Part shown: positions 17,603 to 25,030 of the stretch, piece by piece
Position numbering within the stretch: the first letter of the stretch is position 1
Layout: every line of letters starts with the position of its first letter
Origin: Actinacidiphila glaucinigra
Lineage (GTDB): Bacteria > Actinomycetota > Actinomycetes > Streptomycetales > Streptomycetaceae
Length of the DNA: 64,000 nucleotides
Reading direction: 5' to 3'
Assembly (NCBI RefSeq): GCF_900188405.1
Contig: NZ_FZOF01000002.1
Span: 62,001-126,000, forward strand
Notes under the pieces: generated by a model
Told to the model about the DNA's origin: nothing
Databases searched by the model: none
What the model saw: the letters and a program-made list of their open reading frames with translations, nothing else
Translations under genes and position numbers: made by a program

Positions 17603-18415
17603 GTGAGCGCCATGTTCCTCGTCCTGCTGACGGGTGCGGCAACCGCCGTGGCCGCCGGCTCCGCCGCGCTGTTCGCCACACGCGGCGTACGTCGTGACGT
17701 CGCGGCCCTGCGCGCGGACCTGGCCGAGGCCCGTGCCGAGCGAGGTGCCGCCGTGCCCGCCGCACGCACCACTCCGGACGCCGAAGCCATCCGCACGGCC
17801 GTCGCCGACGCGCTCGCCGACGAGCGGGAACGCGAACTGGCCGAGGCGCGCGCCTTCTGGGCGGCGCAGGAAGCCCCCCTGGGCTACGGAACGGGGGAGG
17901 CCGGCGAGGCCCTCGTCGACCCGCAGCTCGACGCCCAGCTCTTCGGCGGCCAGGGCGCCGGCCCCGTTCCCGGGGCCACCGGCACCGACTACGAGGTGCT
18001 GCCGTACGGCCCGTTCCTCCCCCGCCAGGCGGACCTCGCGGGGCTGGAGCCGGGCGGCGCGGCGCCCTTCCGGCACCCCTCCGACCCGGACTTCGGCGTG
18101 CCCACGCCGGTCGTGGCGAACCAGGAGCAGACCGCCGAGCGCCTCTCCGAACTCGCGGACCTGCGGATGCCGCTCGCTGACGTCCGCCCCGGCCCGCTCG
18201 GCACGCTCGACGTGTACGTCTTCGCCGACGGCACCACGCTCTGCATGACCCCGGGCGACCGGGACACCGCCGACCGGCTGTGCGAGGCCCTGGACCGCGG
18301 CGAGTCCCCGGTCCTGCTGGGCGGCTCCGCCGTCGCCGGCGGCTACGCGCTGACCTTCACCTACGGCGAGGAGTCCGTCTACGTGCTCGCCGACCGGGTG
18401 GTCGCCTCGCTGTAG
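17603..18415 (+). CDS. Membrane-anchored protein of unknown function
   Basis: The 270-residue protein has one N-terminal hydrophobic segment (MFLVLLTGAATAVAAGSAALF). A predicted coiled coil follows (VRRDVAALRADLAEARAER, and later ADALADERERELAEARAFWAAQE). A folded C-terminal half begins near residue 185 (LSELADLRMPLADVRPGPLGTLDVYVF). The chosen start GTG 17603 has CGGGAG seven bases upstream. I do not recognise a family; the pattern is that of conserved Streptomyces secreted or membrane proteins. It converges with the next gene, and the likely terminator lies inside that gene's 3' end (18441-18474). Confidence 0.75.
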   Translation: MSAMFLVLLTGAATAVAAGSAALFATRGVRRDVAALRADLAEARAERGAAVPAARTTPDAEAIRTAVADALADERERELAEARAFWAAQEAPLGYGTGEAGEALVDPQLDAQLFGGQGAGPVPGATGTDYEVLPYGPFLPRQADLAGLEPGGAAPFRHPSDPDFGVPTPVVANQEQTAERLSELADLRMPLADVRPGPLGTLDVYVFADGTTLCMTPGDRDTADRLCEALDRGESPVLLGGSAVAGGYALTFTYGEESVYVLADRVVASL

Positions 18416-18425
18416 CCGGCCCGTC

Positions 18426-18749
18426 CTACAGACCGCAGCGCGCGGCCGTGTCCCCGATCCGGGACACGGCCGCGTCGCGTTCGTGCGCCAGTTCCGGGTG
18501 CGGTTCCAGGGCGGCGGCCAGGTCGTGGGCGGCCACCGAGATCTGGTCGCCGATCGCGAAGACCCCCTCGTCCGGCATCGTCAGGGGTTCCCGTCCGGGG
18601 AACTCGATCCGCTGTGCGCGGGCGGCCAGTTCACGGGCGAGTTCCAGGCCCGCCCGGGCCACCTCGCCGCGGAGCCGGCTCTGCGGCAGGGAGCGGTAGC
18701 GCGCCGCCAGGAGTCCTGCGGCGTCACGGAGCGTCGTACAGTCCAGCAC
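18426..18749 (-). CDS. Small conserved hypothetical protein
   Basis: The 107-residue, largely helical, acidic-basic protein (LRDAAGLLAARYRSLPQSRLRGEVARAGLELARELAARAQRIEFPG) has no signal peptide or membrane segment. The helical heptad-like spacing and the ending DTAARCGL are the only features I can describe. Its last 16 codons contain a perfect 14-bp inverted repeat that probably serves as terminator for the converging upstream gene and for itself. Function unknown. Confidence 0.6.
   Translation of the reverse strand: MLDCTTLRDAAGLLAARYRSLPQSRLRGEVARAGLELARELAARAQRIEFPGREPLTMPDEGVFAIGDQISVAAHDLAAALEPHPELAHERDAAVSRIGDTAARCGL
18441..18474. terminator. Bidirectional terminator inside a coding 3' end
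   Basis: CGCGGCCGTGTCCC and GGGACACGGCCGCG form a perfect 14-bp stem with a 6-base loop, 26 bp after the plus-strand stop at 18415 and within the last codons of the minus-strand gene ending at 18426. Confidence 0.6.
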
Positions 18750-18855
18750 GCCGCGAGCCTACCGGTGCGTACACACAACCGAGCCCCCTGCACTGTTGCC
18801 AACGGTCGACGGCTCAGGCACGGTGGGGTGACCGGAACGCATACCGGAGGCGCCG

Positions 18856-19086
18856 ATGTCACAGACCTTCTCGGAAGAGACCCACCGGAACCTGCTCTCC
18901 CACATCCCGCACTGCACCGGCCGCGAGATCGGCGACTGGCTTCGCGCCGTCGACGACGGGCCCGCATTCCTCCGCTTCGAAGAGAAAGTCAGCTGGCTCC
19001 GCAGCGAGCACGACCTGTCCTACGGACACGCCAAGGCCATCGTCCACGAACACGACCTGAGGCGGGCCGCGCGGAGGTTCGGCTGA
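18856..19086 (+). CDS. DUF4287-type small protein
   Basis: The 76-residue protein has the DUF4287 layout: ETHRNLLSHIPHCTGREIGDWLRAVDDGP, then WLRSEHDLSYGHAKAIVHEHDL. The short helical domain with the GHAKAIVHEHD end is the family hallmark and is often found in Streptomyces with or without a partner DUF5655 domain. The molecular role is unknown. ATG 18856 is preceded by GGAGGCGCCG. The gene is followed at once by a bidirectional terminator shared with the converging Bax-inhibitor-like gene. Confidence 0.78.
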   Translation: MSQTFSEETHRNLLSHIPHCTGREIGDWLRAVDDGPAFLRFEEKVSWLRSEHDLSYGHAKAIVHEHDLRRAARRFG

Positions 19087-19107
19087 CGCCCCCCATCCGC
19101 GCATGCG

Positions 19108-19143
19108 AACGGGCCCCGAAAGGCACTGCCTCCGGGGCCCGTT
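19108..19143. terminator. Bidirectional terminator between DUF4287 and Bax-inhibitor genes
   Basis: AACGGGCCCCG pairs with CGGGGCCCGTT, and the interior AGGC/GCCT pair extends the stem. It sits between convergent stops at 19086 and 19181. Confidence 0.85.
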
Positions 19144-19180
19144 GAATGTCCGCGGCGCGTCGGCGCACCGGACGGTACTG

Positions 19181-20044
19181 CTAGTCGTCGCCGCGCAGGA
19201 TCGAGATCAGCCGGAGCATCTCCAGGTAGATCCAGACCAGGGAGAGCGTGAGGCCGAAGGCCGCCAGCCAGGACTCCTTGCGCGGAGCGCCGTACTGGAT
19301 GCCGTCCTCGATCTGCTTGAAGTCCAGCGACAGGAAGAACGCGCCCAGCGCGACCCCGATGATGCCGACGACGACGCCCAGGGCGCCGCTGCGCAGGCCG
19401 AGGCCGTCACCCCCGCCGATCATCGCGGCGATCACATTGACGAACGTCAGGATGACGAAGCCGATGGCGATCGCCATGCCGATGCGCGTGTAGCGGGCGG
19501 TGACCCGGATGAGGCGCGTGCGGTACGCCACCAGCATGCCGACGAAGACCGCCATCGTCCCCAGCACGGCCTGCAGCGGGATGCCCGGCCACATGAAGTT
19601 GAAGATCTTGCTCCAGACGCCGAGGAAGACGCCCTCGAAGACCGCGTAGCCGAGGATCAGCGCGGGCGAGGCCTCGCGCTTGAACGACTGGATCAGGCCG
19701 AGGACGAGCGCGACGAGCATGGCGCCGATGCCGAGCCCGTAGCTCTTCTCCGATACCGGCAGCGCGAACCACGCCACGAGCGCGCCGAGCACCACGGTGC
19801 CCAGGGTCATGGCGGTGCGCATGACGACGTCGTCCATCGTCATCCGGCCGGTCTGCGCGGGGGCCGACGGCGGGGCCTGGTACGCGGTGTCGTAGGCGTT
19901 TCCGCCCGCGTACGGGTTCGTGCCCGCGTAGGGGTTCCCGCCCGTGCCGGGGCTGCCCTGCGTCTGCGGCTGCCCGCCGAAGCCCGCGTAGCCCTCCCCG
20001 CGGGAGAACCCACGCCGCGAGAAGACCGGGTTGCTGCTCCTCAT
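19181..20044 (-). CDS. Bax inhibitor-1/YccA family membrane protein
   Basis: The 287-residue protein has a Gly/Tyr/Asn-rich cytosolic N terminus (GGNPYAGTNPYAGGNAYD, residues ~35-55) followed by seven hydrophobic segments. These include TLGTVVLGALVAWFALPVS, IGAMLVALVLGLIQSF, AVLGTMAVFVGMLVAY, IAIGFVILTFVNVIAAMI and GVVVGIIGVALGAFFLSLDF. The ending DFKQIEDGIQYGAPRKESWLAAFGLTLSLVWIYLEMLRL is typical of the family, whose members act as pH-sensitive ion (Ca2+) leak channels or stress modulators. ATG 20044 has GGAGGAGTGAC upstream. Physiological role in Streptomyces is not known. Confidence 0.92.
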   Translation of the reverse strand: MRSSNPVFSRRGFSRGEGYAGFGGQPQTQGSPGTGGNPYAGTNPYAGGNAYDTAYQAPPSAPAQTGRMTMDDVVMRTAMTLGTVVLGALVAWFALPVSEKSYGLGIGAMLVALVLGLIQSFKREASPALILGYAVFEGVFLGVWSKIFNFMWPGIPLQAVLGTMAVFVGMLVAYRTRLIRVTARYTRIGMAIAIGFVILTFVNVIAAMIGGGDGLGLRSGALGVVVGIIGVALGAFFLSLDFKQIEDGIQYGAPRKESWLAAFGLTLSLVWIYLEMLRLISILRGDD

Positions 20045-20203
20045 CTGTCACTCCTCCATGGCCGCGCGATACGGCTTCGCACCAAGAGTAATGGTATGGC
20101 AAAGCGGGTCGCCTACGCCTCAAGGAGGATCTTTTGCAGCGCCCACCATGCCTGTCACCACGCCTTTCCCCGTCCCCGCGGCGCCACACCGCCCGGCGAC
20201 GAA

Positions 20204-20246
20204 CGGCGGGTGCCGGGGAGGGGCGGGCCCTCCCCGGCACCCGCCG
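20204..20246. terminator. Alkaline phosphatase terminator
   Basis: A perfect 19-bp stem, CGGCGGGTGCCGGGGAGGG with its complement, has a 5-base loop and lies 16 bp beyond the phosphatase stop on the minus strand. Confidence 0.85.
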
Positions 20247-20261
20247 GGAGTGGATCCTCGA

Positions 20262-21557
20262 TCAGCGACGCGTCGCCAGGATCTCGCTCAGCACGTCGTG
20301 CACGTAGGTGTTGGCGTGCTTGCCGGTGAAGCGGTCCGCGAGCGGGCCGGCGGCGGTGACGGGGACGTCCACAGCGGTGTGACCCGAGGTGGTCCAGTCG
20401 ATGTAGAACGACTTGTCGCTGCCGCGGATGGCGAACGGGCCGTCCTCGGCGGAGATGCCGTCGCCGGACTCGTCGGCGGCGTCGGCCTCCTCGACGGCCA
20501 GGCCGCCGGTCTCGTGGTCACCGGTGACGACCAGCAGGGTGTCGGGGTGGGTGGCCACGTAGGCGCGGGCCACCGCGACGGACTTCTCCAGCTCCTGCAT
20601 GGACTGCAGGACACGGGCGCCGTTGTTGGAGTGCGCGAACTCGTCGACGCCCTCCTCCTCGACCATGAGGAAGAAGCCCTTCTTGCTCTTGTCCAGCGTG
20701 CTCAGGGCCTTGCTGGTCATGGTGGACAGGCCGACCACCGGGTTGTACACGTCACCCTGGCCCTCGGGGCGCTGCTGGAACATCTCCTCGTTGGCGAAGA
20801 GGCCGAGGAGCTTGCCGCTCTTGGCGCGGTTCAGCTCGTCCGCGCTGGAGACGTAGGTGTAGCCGGCCTTCTCGGCCTTCTTGATCAGGTCGCCCTTGGT
20901 GCCCTTGCTCGCCTCGGAGGTGTCCTCGGCGGGCTTGTCCTGGAAGGCGCCGGGGGTGCCCGCGGGCAGCCACCAGTCCTCGCCACCGCCCAGGATGACG
21001 TCGGGCTTGCTGACCTCGATGTACTGACGCGCGATCTCGTCCTGCGCCGACCGGTTGGCGGTGCTGGAGAAGAAGGCGGCCGGGGACGCGTCGGTGACCT
21101 GCGCGGTCGTGACCAGGCCGGTGGCCTTGCCCGCGGCCTTGGCCTGCTGGCCCAGGGTCGCCAGCGGGTTGCCGTCCACGTCGACGCTGATCGCGCCGTT
21201 GTAGGTCTTCTCACCGGTCGCCCACGCGGTCGCGGCCGCGGCGGAGTCGGTGACGACGGCCTTCGGGTCGTCCGGCTCGGTGGTCAGCTGACCCGAGTAG
21301 GGGAGCTTGTCCATCGCGAGCTGGCCGTTCATGCCGGCCAGGTGCAGGCGCGCGGCCTGCCGGGCGGCGGCACCCATGCCGTCGCCGTTGATGAAGATGA
21401 CGTTCTTCGCAGCCGGGGCCTTGCCCTTGCTTGCGGCCTGCGGGGCCGTGGCCGACGCACCCAGCGTCGGGTTGATCACCATGGTCACCACCGCCGCAGC
21501 GGCGGCGGCCGCCACGGGCGCGGCGAACCGTCGGGCCCTGCGAACACCCTCGGACAC
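20262..21557 (-). CDS. Secreted PhoA-type alkaline phosphatase
   Basis: The 431-residue phosphomonoesterase of the E. coli PhoA superfamily has metal and catalytic motifs FINGDGMG (D59), VTDSAAAATA (nucleophile S105), EEEGVDEFAHSNN and VTGDHETGG, with a late GHTAVDVP histidine. Residues 1-35 form a signal peptide (RRARRFAAPVAAAAAAAVVTMVI), so it works outside the cell, scavenging phosphate. The start GTG 21557 has CGGAGG upstream. The adjacent metallophosphoesterase on the same strand suggests a phosphate-starvation pair. The 9-mer GTTCACGCC, resembling PhoP (PHO box) half-sites, lies 36 bp upstream of the start on the coding strand. Confidence 0.92.
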   Translation of the reverse strand: MSEGVRRARRFAAPVAAAAAAAVVTMVINPTLGASATAPQAASKGKAPAAKNVIFINGDGMGAAARQAARLHLAGMNGQLAMDKLPYSGQLTTEPDDPKAVVTDSAAAATAWATGEKTYNGAISVDVDGNPLATLGQQAKAAGKATGLVTTAQVTDASPAAFFSSTANRSAQDEIARQYIEVSKPDVILGGGEDWWLPAGTPGAFQDKPAEDTSEASKGTKGDLIKKAEKAGYTYVSSADELNRAKSGKLLGLFANEEMFQQRPEGQGDVYNPVVGLSTMTSKALSTLDKSKKGFFLMVEEEGVDEFAHSNNGARVLQSMQELEKSVAVARAYVATHPDTLLVVTGDHETGGLAVEEADAADESGDGISAEDGPFAIRGSDKSFYIDWTTSGHTAVDVPVTAAGPLADRFTGKHANTYVHDVLSEILATRR

Positions 21558-21592
21558 AACGACCTCCGTTGCTCACTGCTTGCCAATGCTTG

Positions 21593-21601
21593 GGCGTGAA
21601 C
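21593..21601 (-). promoter_or_regulatory. PHO-box-like unit upstream of the alkaline phosphatase
   Basis: GTTCACGCC on the coding strand resembles the GTTCACC core of Streptomyces PHO boxes and lies 36 bp before the start codon. Only one clear unit is seen here, whereas functional PHO boxes usually have at least two 11-base direct repeats, so the call is weak. Confidence 0.25.
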
Positions 21602-21842
21602 TTAGGAGCCTTAGGGGGAAGGTTGACTAAGCGCAGATGGCCAGAACGCATCGAAACCTTCAGGTGTCGGTAAAAGACTAAGCCCGTACTTGTCCGTACA
21701 GGTGGCCGTCGCTCCCACGCCCACGGACGGCCTCATACCGCTGCATCCGGCTCGTTCGCGCAGATCACCGCCGCCGCGGGGCCTCGCGATGCGCGCAGCG
21801 GCGGAGGCCACGGGTGGGGTCCCGGAGGGATCCCACCGCGCC

Positions 21843-23372
21843 TCACGTCCGGTTCACGCCGTTCACGCCGTTCACGCCGGGCAAGGGGACGGTGAAATCG
21901 TCCTCGACGGGCGGGTCCAGTTCGTGTGCGAGCAGGCCCGTGGCGGCGAAGCACCGCACGCGCACGGCGGCCGGGCTGACGTCCAGCCGCAGGAAGCTCT
22001 TGAAGAACGGCGGGCTGTACGTCGCCGAGCCCGGGGACAGCAGACGGGTGAGCATCCGGCGGACGGGCAGGCGCAGCCGGCGCCTGCGGTCCGGGCGGGG
22101 CGGGGCACCCAGGACGCTCGCGACGAAGCGGGTCCGCAGGGTCACCCGCGCGCCGGTGGCCCGGGTGGCCGGAACGCCGAGGCGCCGGGCGAGGACCGCG
22201 GACGCCTCGTCGGGGGTCAGGTCGAACAGGCGGCGCAGGTGGAGCCGGCGGCCGTAGAGCCGGCTGTAGAAGGCGAGGGAGTCACCGCGCATCGGGTAGC
22301 AGCGGAACCGGTCCTCGGTGACGCCGCCGACCTCCACCCGGGGGATCGTGTGGGTGGCGTGCATGAAGGCGCCCCCGCCGCCGGAGACGACGTACTCGAT
22401 CCTGCGGCCGTCCACGTCGACCGGGTAGCGCTGGTAGTTGTGGATGTCTCCGCCGATCACGGCGACGAAGTTGCGCTCCGGATCGCGGACGACCTCGTCG
22501 ACCGTGCCGCCGCCCTCGATGGCGCAGGGGTGGTGCTCGCCGTCCACGTAGATCGGGGAACCGGTGACGAGGATCTTGGGGCGGGGTCCGCGGGAGACCC
22601 GGCGCAGCCACTCGCCCTGCTCCCCGTCGATGCCGCCGAGCAGCCCGGTGTCGATGCCTATGATCCGTATCGGCCCCGAGTCGATCGCCCAGTAGGGGCC
22701 GGGCTGGGACGCCGCCTGCGAGGGCGCGGAGCGCATCAGGCGGGCCTCGTCGAGCCGGGCGTCGTCGGGCACGTCGGGCTTCGCCCACAGCAGGGTGCGC
22801 CACCAGGCCCGGGACAGCGGACGGGGGCGCGGCGCGGGCGGCAGGGCGGGGGCCCGGCAGAAGACCCGCATGAAGCCGGTGAGGCCGTCGTACCAGTCGT
22901 GGTTCCCGGGGATGGCGTAGACGGGGGCGTCGTAGTCCCGGTAGGGCCGGAAGAACTTGGTGTCGTACTCGTTGGCGCTGCCGACCGGGTAGAGGACGTC
23001 GCTGCAGATCACGGCGTAGCGGGTGCCGGCGCCCGCCGCGAGCATCCCGGGCACGACGGCGTACTGCGGATCGTCGCCCTCGCCGGTGTCGCCGAGGAGG
23101 AGGAAGGAGAACGTGTCGGGGTCGTCCCGCTCGATCACCAGGTCCGCGCCGGCCGCCCCCCGCTCCCGCTGGCCGTCCACCCAGTGCCGGCGGTCCCGGC
23201 CGGTCGGGTCCCCGAACAGCGAGGCGAGCGGGCCGTTGCGGGCCTTCCACAGGGTCACCGGGTCCAGCCAGGAGAGGTTGACCACCCGGGCCGGCATCAA
23301 CTCCCGGTAGGCGCCGTGCTGCTGGCCCTCCCAGCCGGCGCCGGCCAGGGATTCACGCGAGGAGTCGGACAC
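21843..23372 (-). CDS. Metallophosphoesterase (calcineurin-like)
   Basis: The 509-residue binuclear-metal phosphoesterase has motifs in order: LLGDTGEGD, IPGNHDWYDG (residues ~165-175), GGDIHNYQRY and SGGGGAFMHATH. The aspartates and histidines needed for two metals are all visible. The C-terminal third (RRLRLPVRRMLTRLLSPG onwards) is not part of the phosphatase core and may be a separate lipid- or membrane-contacting region. No signal peptide is seen. I chose GTG 23372 (SDSSRESLAGAGWEG) because upstream sequence carries no coding signal. The gene precedes the alkaline phosphatase on the same strand with 285 bp between. The C terminus ends in three copies of Gly-Val-Asn. Confidence 0.88.
   Translation of the reverse strand: MSDSSRESLAGAGWEGQQHGAYRELMPARVVNLSWLDPVTLWKARNGPLASLFGDPTGRDRRHWVDGQRERGAAGADLVIERDDPDTFSFLLLGDTGEGDDPQYAVVPGMLAAGAGTRYAVICSDVLYPVGSANEYDTKFFRPYRDYDAPVYAIPGNHDWYDGLTGFMRVFCRAPALPPAPRPRPLSRAWWRTLLWAKPDVPDDARLDEARLMRSAPSQAASQPGPYWAIDSGPIRIIGIDTGLLGGIDGEQGEWLRRVSRGPRPKILVTGSPIYVDGEHHPCAIEGGGTVDEVVRDPERNFVAVIGGDIHNYQRYPVDVDGRRIEYVVSGGGGAFMHATHTIPRVEVGGVTEDRFRCYPMRGDSLAFYSRLYGRRLHLRRLFDLTPDEASAVLARRLGVPATRATGARVTLRTRFVASVLGAPPRPDRRRRLRLPVRRMLTRLLSPGSATYSPPFFKSFLRLDVSPAAVRVRCFAATGLLAHELDPPVEDDFTVPLPGVNGVNGVNRT
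21852..21878. repeat. Three tandem copies of GTTCACGCC
   Basis: Exact 9-bp units start at 21852, 21861 and 21870. They lie within the final codons of the metallophosphoesterase (GVN-GVN-GVN) and on the plus strand match the 7-base core GTTCAC(C) of PHO boxes. A coding microrepeat is the simplest explanation. Confidence 0.6.
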
Positions 23373-23425
23373 GGGCGCACTGTAGCAACCGGTCCCGGCG
23401 CCACCGGCGGCGCCCGGAACTCCCC

Positions 23426-23821
23426 TCAGCCCTCGGCGTCCTGCGGGTACCAGCGCAGTTCCACGGTGTTGCCGTCCGGGTCCGCGACATAGGTCGACTG
23501 CGCGGCGCCGCGCGCGCCGAAGCGCCGCACATCGGCCTCCAGGACCGTGAACACCCCGGAGGCGACGACCTCTTCCCAGTCCAGCGGTTCCACGGTGAGG
23601 CAGATGTGGTCGACGTTGGACTCGCCGCGGGGGCCCGCGACCAGGTCGATGATGGTCTCCGGGGTGACCCGCACCGACGGGAACGGGGCCTTCCCGGCCC
23701 GCCATTCGTCGACGCGCACGGGTTCCAGGCCGAGCGGCCCGGTGTAGAAGGCCAGGGACCGCTCGACATCGGCGACGTTGAGGACCAGGTGGTCGAAGGC
23801 CTTCACACGCAGCACGGTCAT
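23426..23821 (-). CDS. VOC-family (glyoxalase-like) protein
   Basis: The 131-residue protein of the vicinal-oxygen-chelate fold has FDHLVLNVADVERSLAFYTGPLGLEPV and a second half NVDHICLTVEP, ending VADPDGNTVELRWYPQ. The conserved H (residue ~10), H (~73) and E (~124) match metal-ligand positions of glyoxalase I/fosfomycin-resistance-type proteins, so it may be a metal-dependent lyase or transferase. Substrate unknown. ATG 23821 is preceded by GGAGGAGAC. It lies between the metallophosphoesterase and the DUF6461-like gene, all on the minus strand, with short gaps suggesting possible co-transcription. Confidence 0.87.
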   Translation of the reverse strand: MTVLRVKAFDHLVLNVADVERSLAFYTGPLGLEPVRVDEWRAGKAPFPSVRVTPETIIDLVAGPRGESNVDHICLTVEPLDWEEVVASGVFTVLEADVRRFGARGAAQSTYVADPDGNTVELRWYPQDAEG

Positions 23822-23880
23822 GTCTCCTCCAGGGGTGGTGTACCGGACGCCGTCCGCGAGCCGCCCGGGGGCCGGGCGGG

Positions 23881-24459
23881 CTAGAACGGGGCGAAGCTGA
23901 CCGCCGCGAGGGTGCCGTGTTCCACGGTGTCGCGCGGCAGGGTGAGGCCGAAGTGGCGTTCGCCCATCTCCAGGATCTCGTCCTCCCCGTCGGCGTCGGG
24001 CGCGGAGGTCCCGTCGGGAAGGAACAGGCCCACCTGCTGCATGGCCGGCACCAGCCGGCCCGGGTCCTCGCCGCCGAGCTGGGCGGCCTCGACACCGGGC
24101 TCGAAGTCAGCAACGAGCCGGCCGTCCTCGGCGTGCAGGAACCAGCGCGGCGGGACACCGGCGTTGAGGTACACGACCGCCTCGGTCCCCCGGGAGACCG
24201 CGCGGAGGGTCCCGCGGTCCATGCCCTCGTCGCTCCCGTGCTCCAGGGCGAAGGCCCATCCGCCGCAGGTGCCGAGCCGGGCCACCGGCCCCTTCTCGAA
24301 GGCCCAGTCCATGGCGTCGTCGGCGGAGAGCCCTTCGCGGATCGCCCCGGCGTCGCCGCCCATCCGGCGGACCAGTTCGCCGACGTCCAGCCCGCGGGCG
24401 AAGGTCAGGCAGTAGGTGTCGAAGGCCCCGGCGATCCACCGGATCCCGTCGTCCGTCAC
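23881..24459 (-). CDS. DUF6461-like hypothetical protein
   Basis: The 192-residue cytosolic protein starts DDGIRWIAGAFDTYCLTFARGLDVGELVRRMGGDAG. This opening matches my memory of the DUF6461 family, widespread in Streptomyces and without known function. The central GWAFALEHGSDEGM and AVVYLNAGVPPRWFLHAEDGRLVADFEPG fit too. The start GTG 24459 is chosen because GGGGGGACTT stands just upstream; a longer frame to 24507 lacks a ribosome binding site. The gene begins 122 bp downstream of the bldA tRNA and is transcribed in the same direction. Confidence 0.72.
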   Translation of the reverse strand: MTDDGIRWIAGAFDTYCLTFARGLDVGELVRRMGGDAGAIREGLSADDAMDWAFEKGPVARLGTCGGWAFALEHGSDEGMDRGTLRAVSRGTEAVVYLNAGVPPRWFLHAEDGRLVADFEPGVEAAQLGGEDPGRLVPAMQQVGLFLPDGTSAPDADGEDEILEMGERHFGLTLPRDTVEHGTLAAVSFAPF

Positions 24460-24580
24460 AAGTCCCCCCGCACGATGAGTGGCTTCGCGGTACACCGGGC
24501 GCAGCACGCGCTCCGCGTCCGCGAAGGGTCAGCCGACACACTACGCACCGGGACGGCCCGGCGGGCGCCGGTGGGAGAGG

Positions 24581-24666
24581 TGGTGCCCGGAACCGGATTT
24601 GAACCGGTACGCCCGCAAGGGGCAGCGAGGTTTAAGCTCGCCGTGTCTGCATTCCACCATCCGGGC
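24581..24666 (-). tRNA. bldA: tRNA-Leu (anticodon UAA), the bldA tRNA
   Basis: The minus strand reads GCCCGGATGGTGGAATGCAG at the 5' end and finishes TTCCGGGCACCA. The acceptor arms GCCCGGA/TCCGGGC pair, and CGAG-CTTAAAC-CTCG forms the anticodon arm with anticodon TAA. A long class-II variable arm (about 13 bases, CTGCCCCTTGCGGGCG) and the T-loop TTCAAAT follow, and CCA is encoded. This tRNA reads the rare UUA codon. In Streptomyces it is encoded by bldA and gates development and antibiotic production because UUA occurs almost only in regulatory or accessory genes. Confidence 0.95.
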
Positions 24667-24690
24667 ATGGCGGCGCGAGAGCGCAGTACG

Positions 24691-24720
24691 AGCCTATCCG
24701 GCGGGGCGGGTGGAACAGGG
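24691..24720 (-). promoter_or_regulatory. Possible bldA promoter
   Basis: On the minus strand, TAGGCT (complement of 24691-24696) fits a -10 element about 25 bases before the tRNA 5' end, with a weak -35 (CTGTTC region) about 17 bases further upstream. The match is modest; a start roughly 20 bases before the mature tRNA would fit. Confidence 0.35.
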
Positions 24721-24756
24721 CCCAGCATTCGTCATGTTGTCTGATTTTAAGGGTGG

Positions 24757-24771
24757 CTGACGGATCGTCAG
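24757..24771. promoter_or_regulatory. Palindrome between bldA and the ABC exporter
   Basis: CTGACGGATCGTCAG has perfect 6-bp arms around GAT and sits in an AT-richer pocket (TTTTAAGGG alongside). It lies between the divergent bldA tRNA and the ABC exporter. A repressor operator for the exporter is plausible. The remaining bases up to 25030 hold the exporter promoter region and no gene. Confidence 0.4.
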
Positions 24772-25030
24772 ATAGTGCCGGCTCGGAGGAAAGCACAGGC
24801 CCGGGGCGGTACGGGCGGCGGACCGGGCCCGCTGCATATGACGCGAAATCGCTTCCAACCGGGGGCGGGGTCTCGGGGTCCCCGTCATACCCAAGTAGTA
24901 CACCGGGGTCCGCGCGTACCTCTCGGGACTGCCTGCAGAACCACGATGTGGACGGATTCCGGCGACGTCTCCCGTCGGGACGATGGAGGGGTCCGATCGA
25001 CTCCCCCCGTCCCGACAGGAGCAGCGTGCC

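Noticed and set aside
21611-21811. Small minus-strand open frame upstream of the alkaline phosphatase
   Set aside because: No motif or ribosome binding site; the region more likely holds the phosphatase promoter.
23373-24158. Upstream extension of the metallophosphoesterase frame
   Set aside because: The extension overlaps the glyoxalase-like gene and DUF6461-like gene in another frame; the GTG at 23372 gives the normal protein length.
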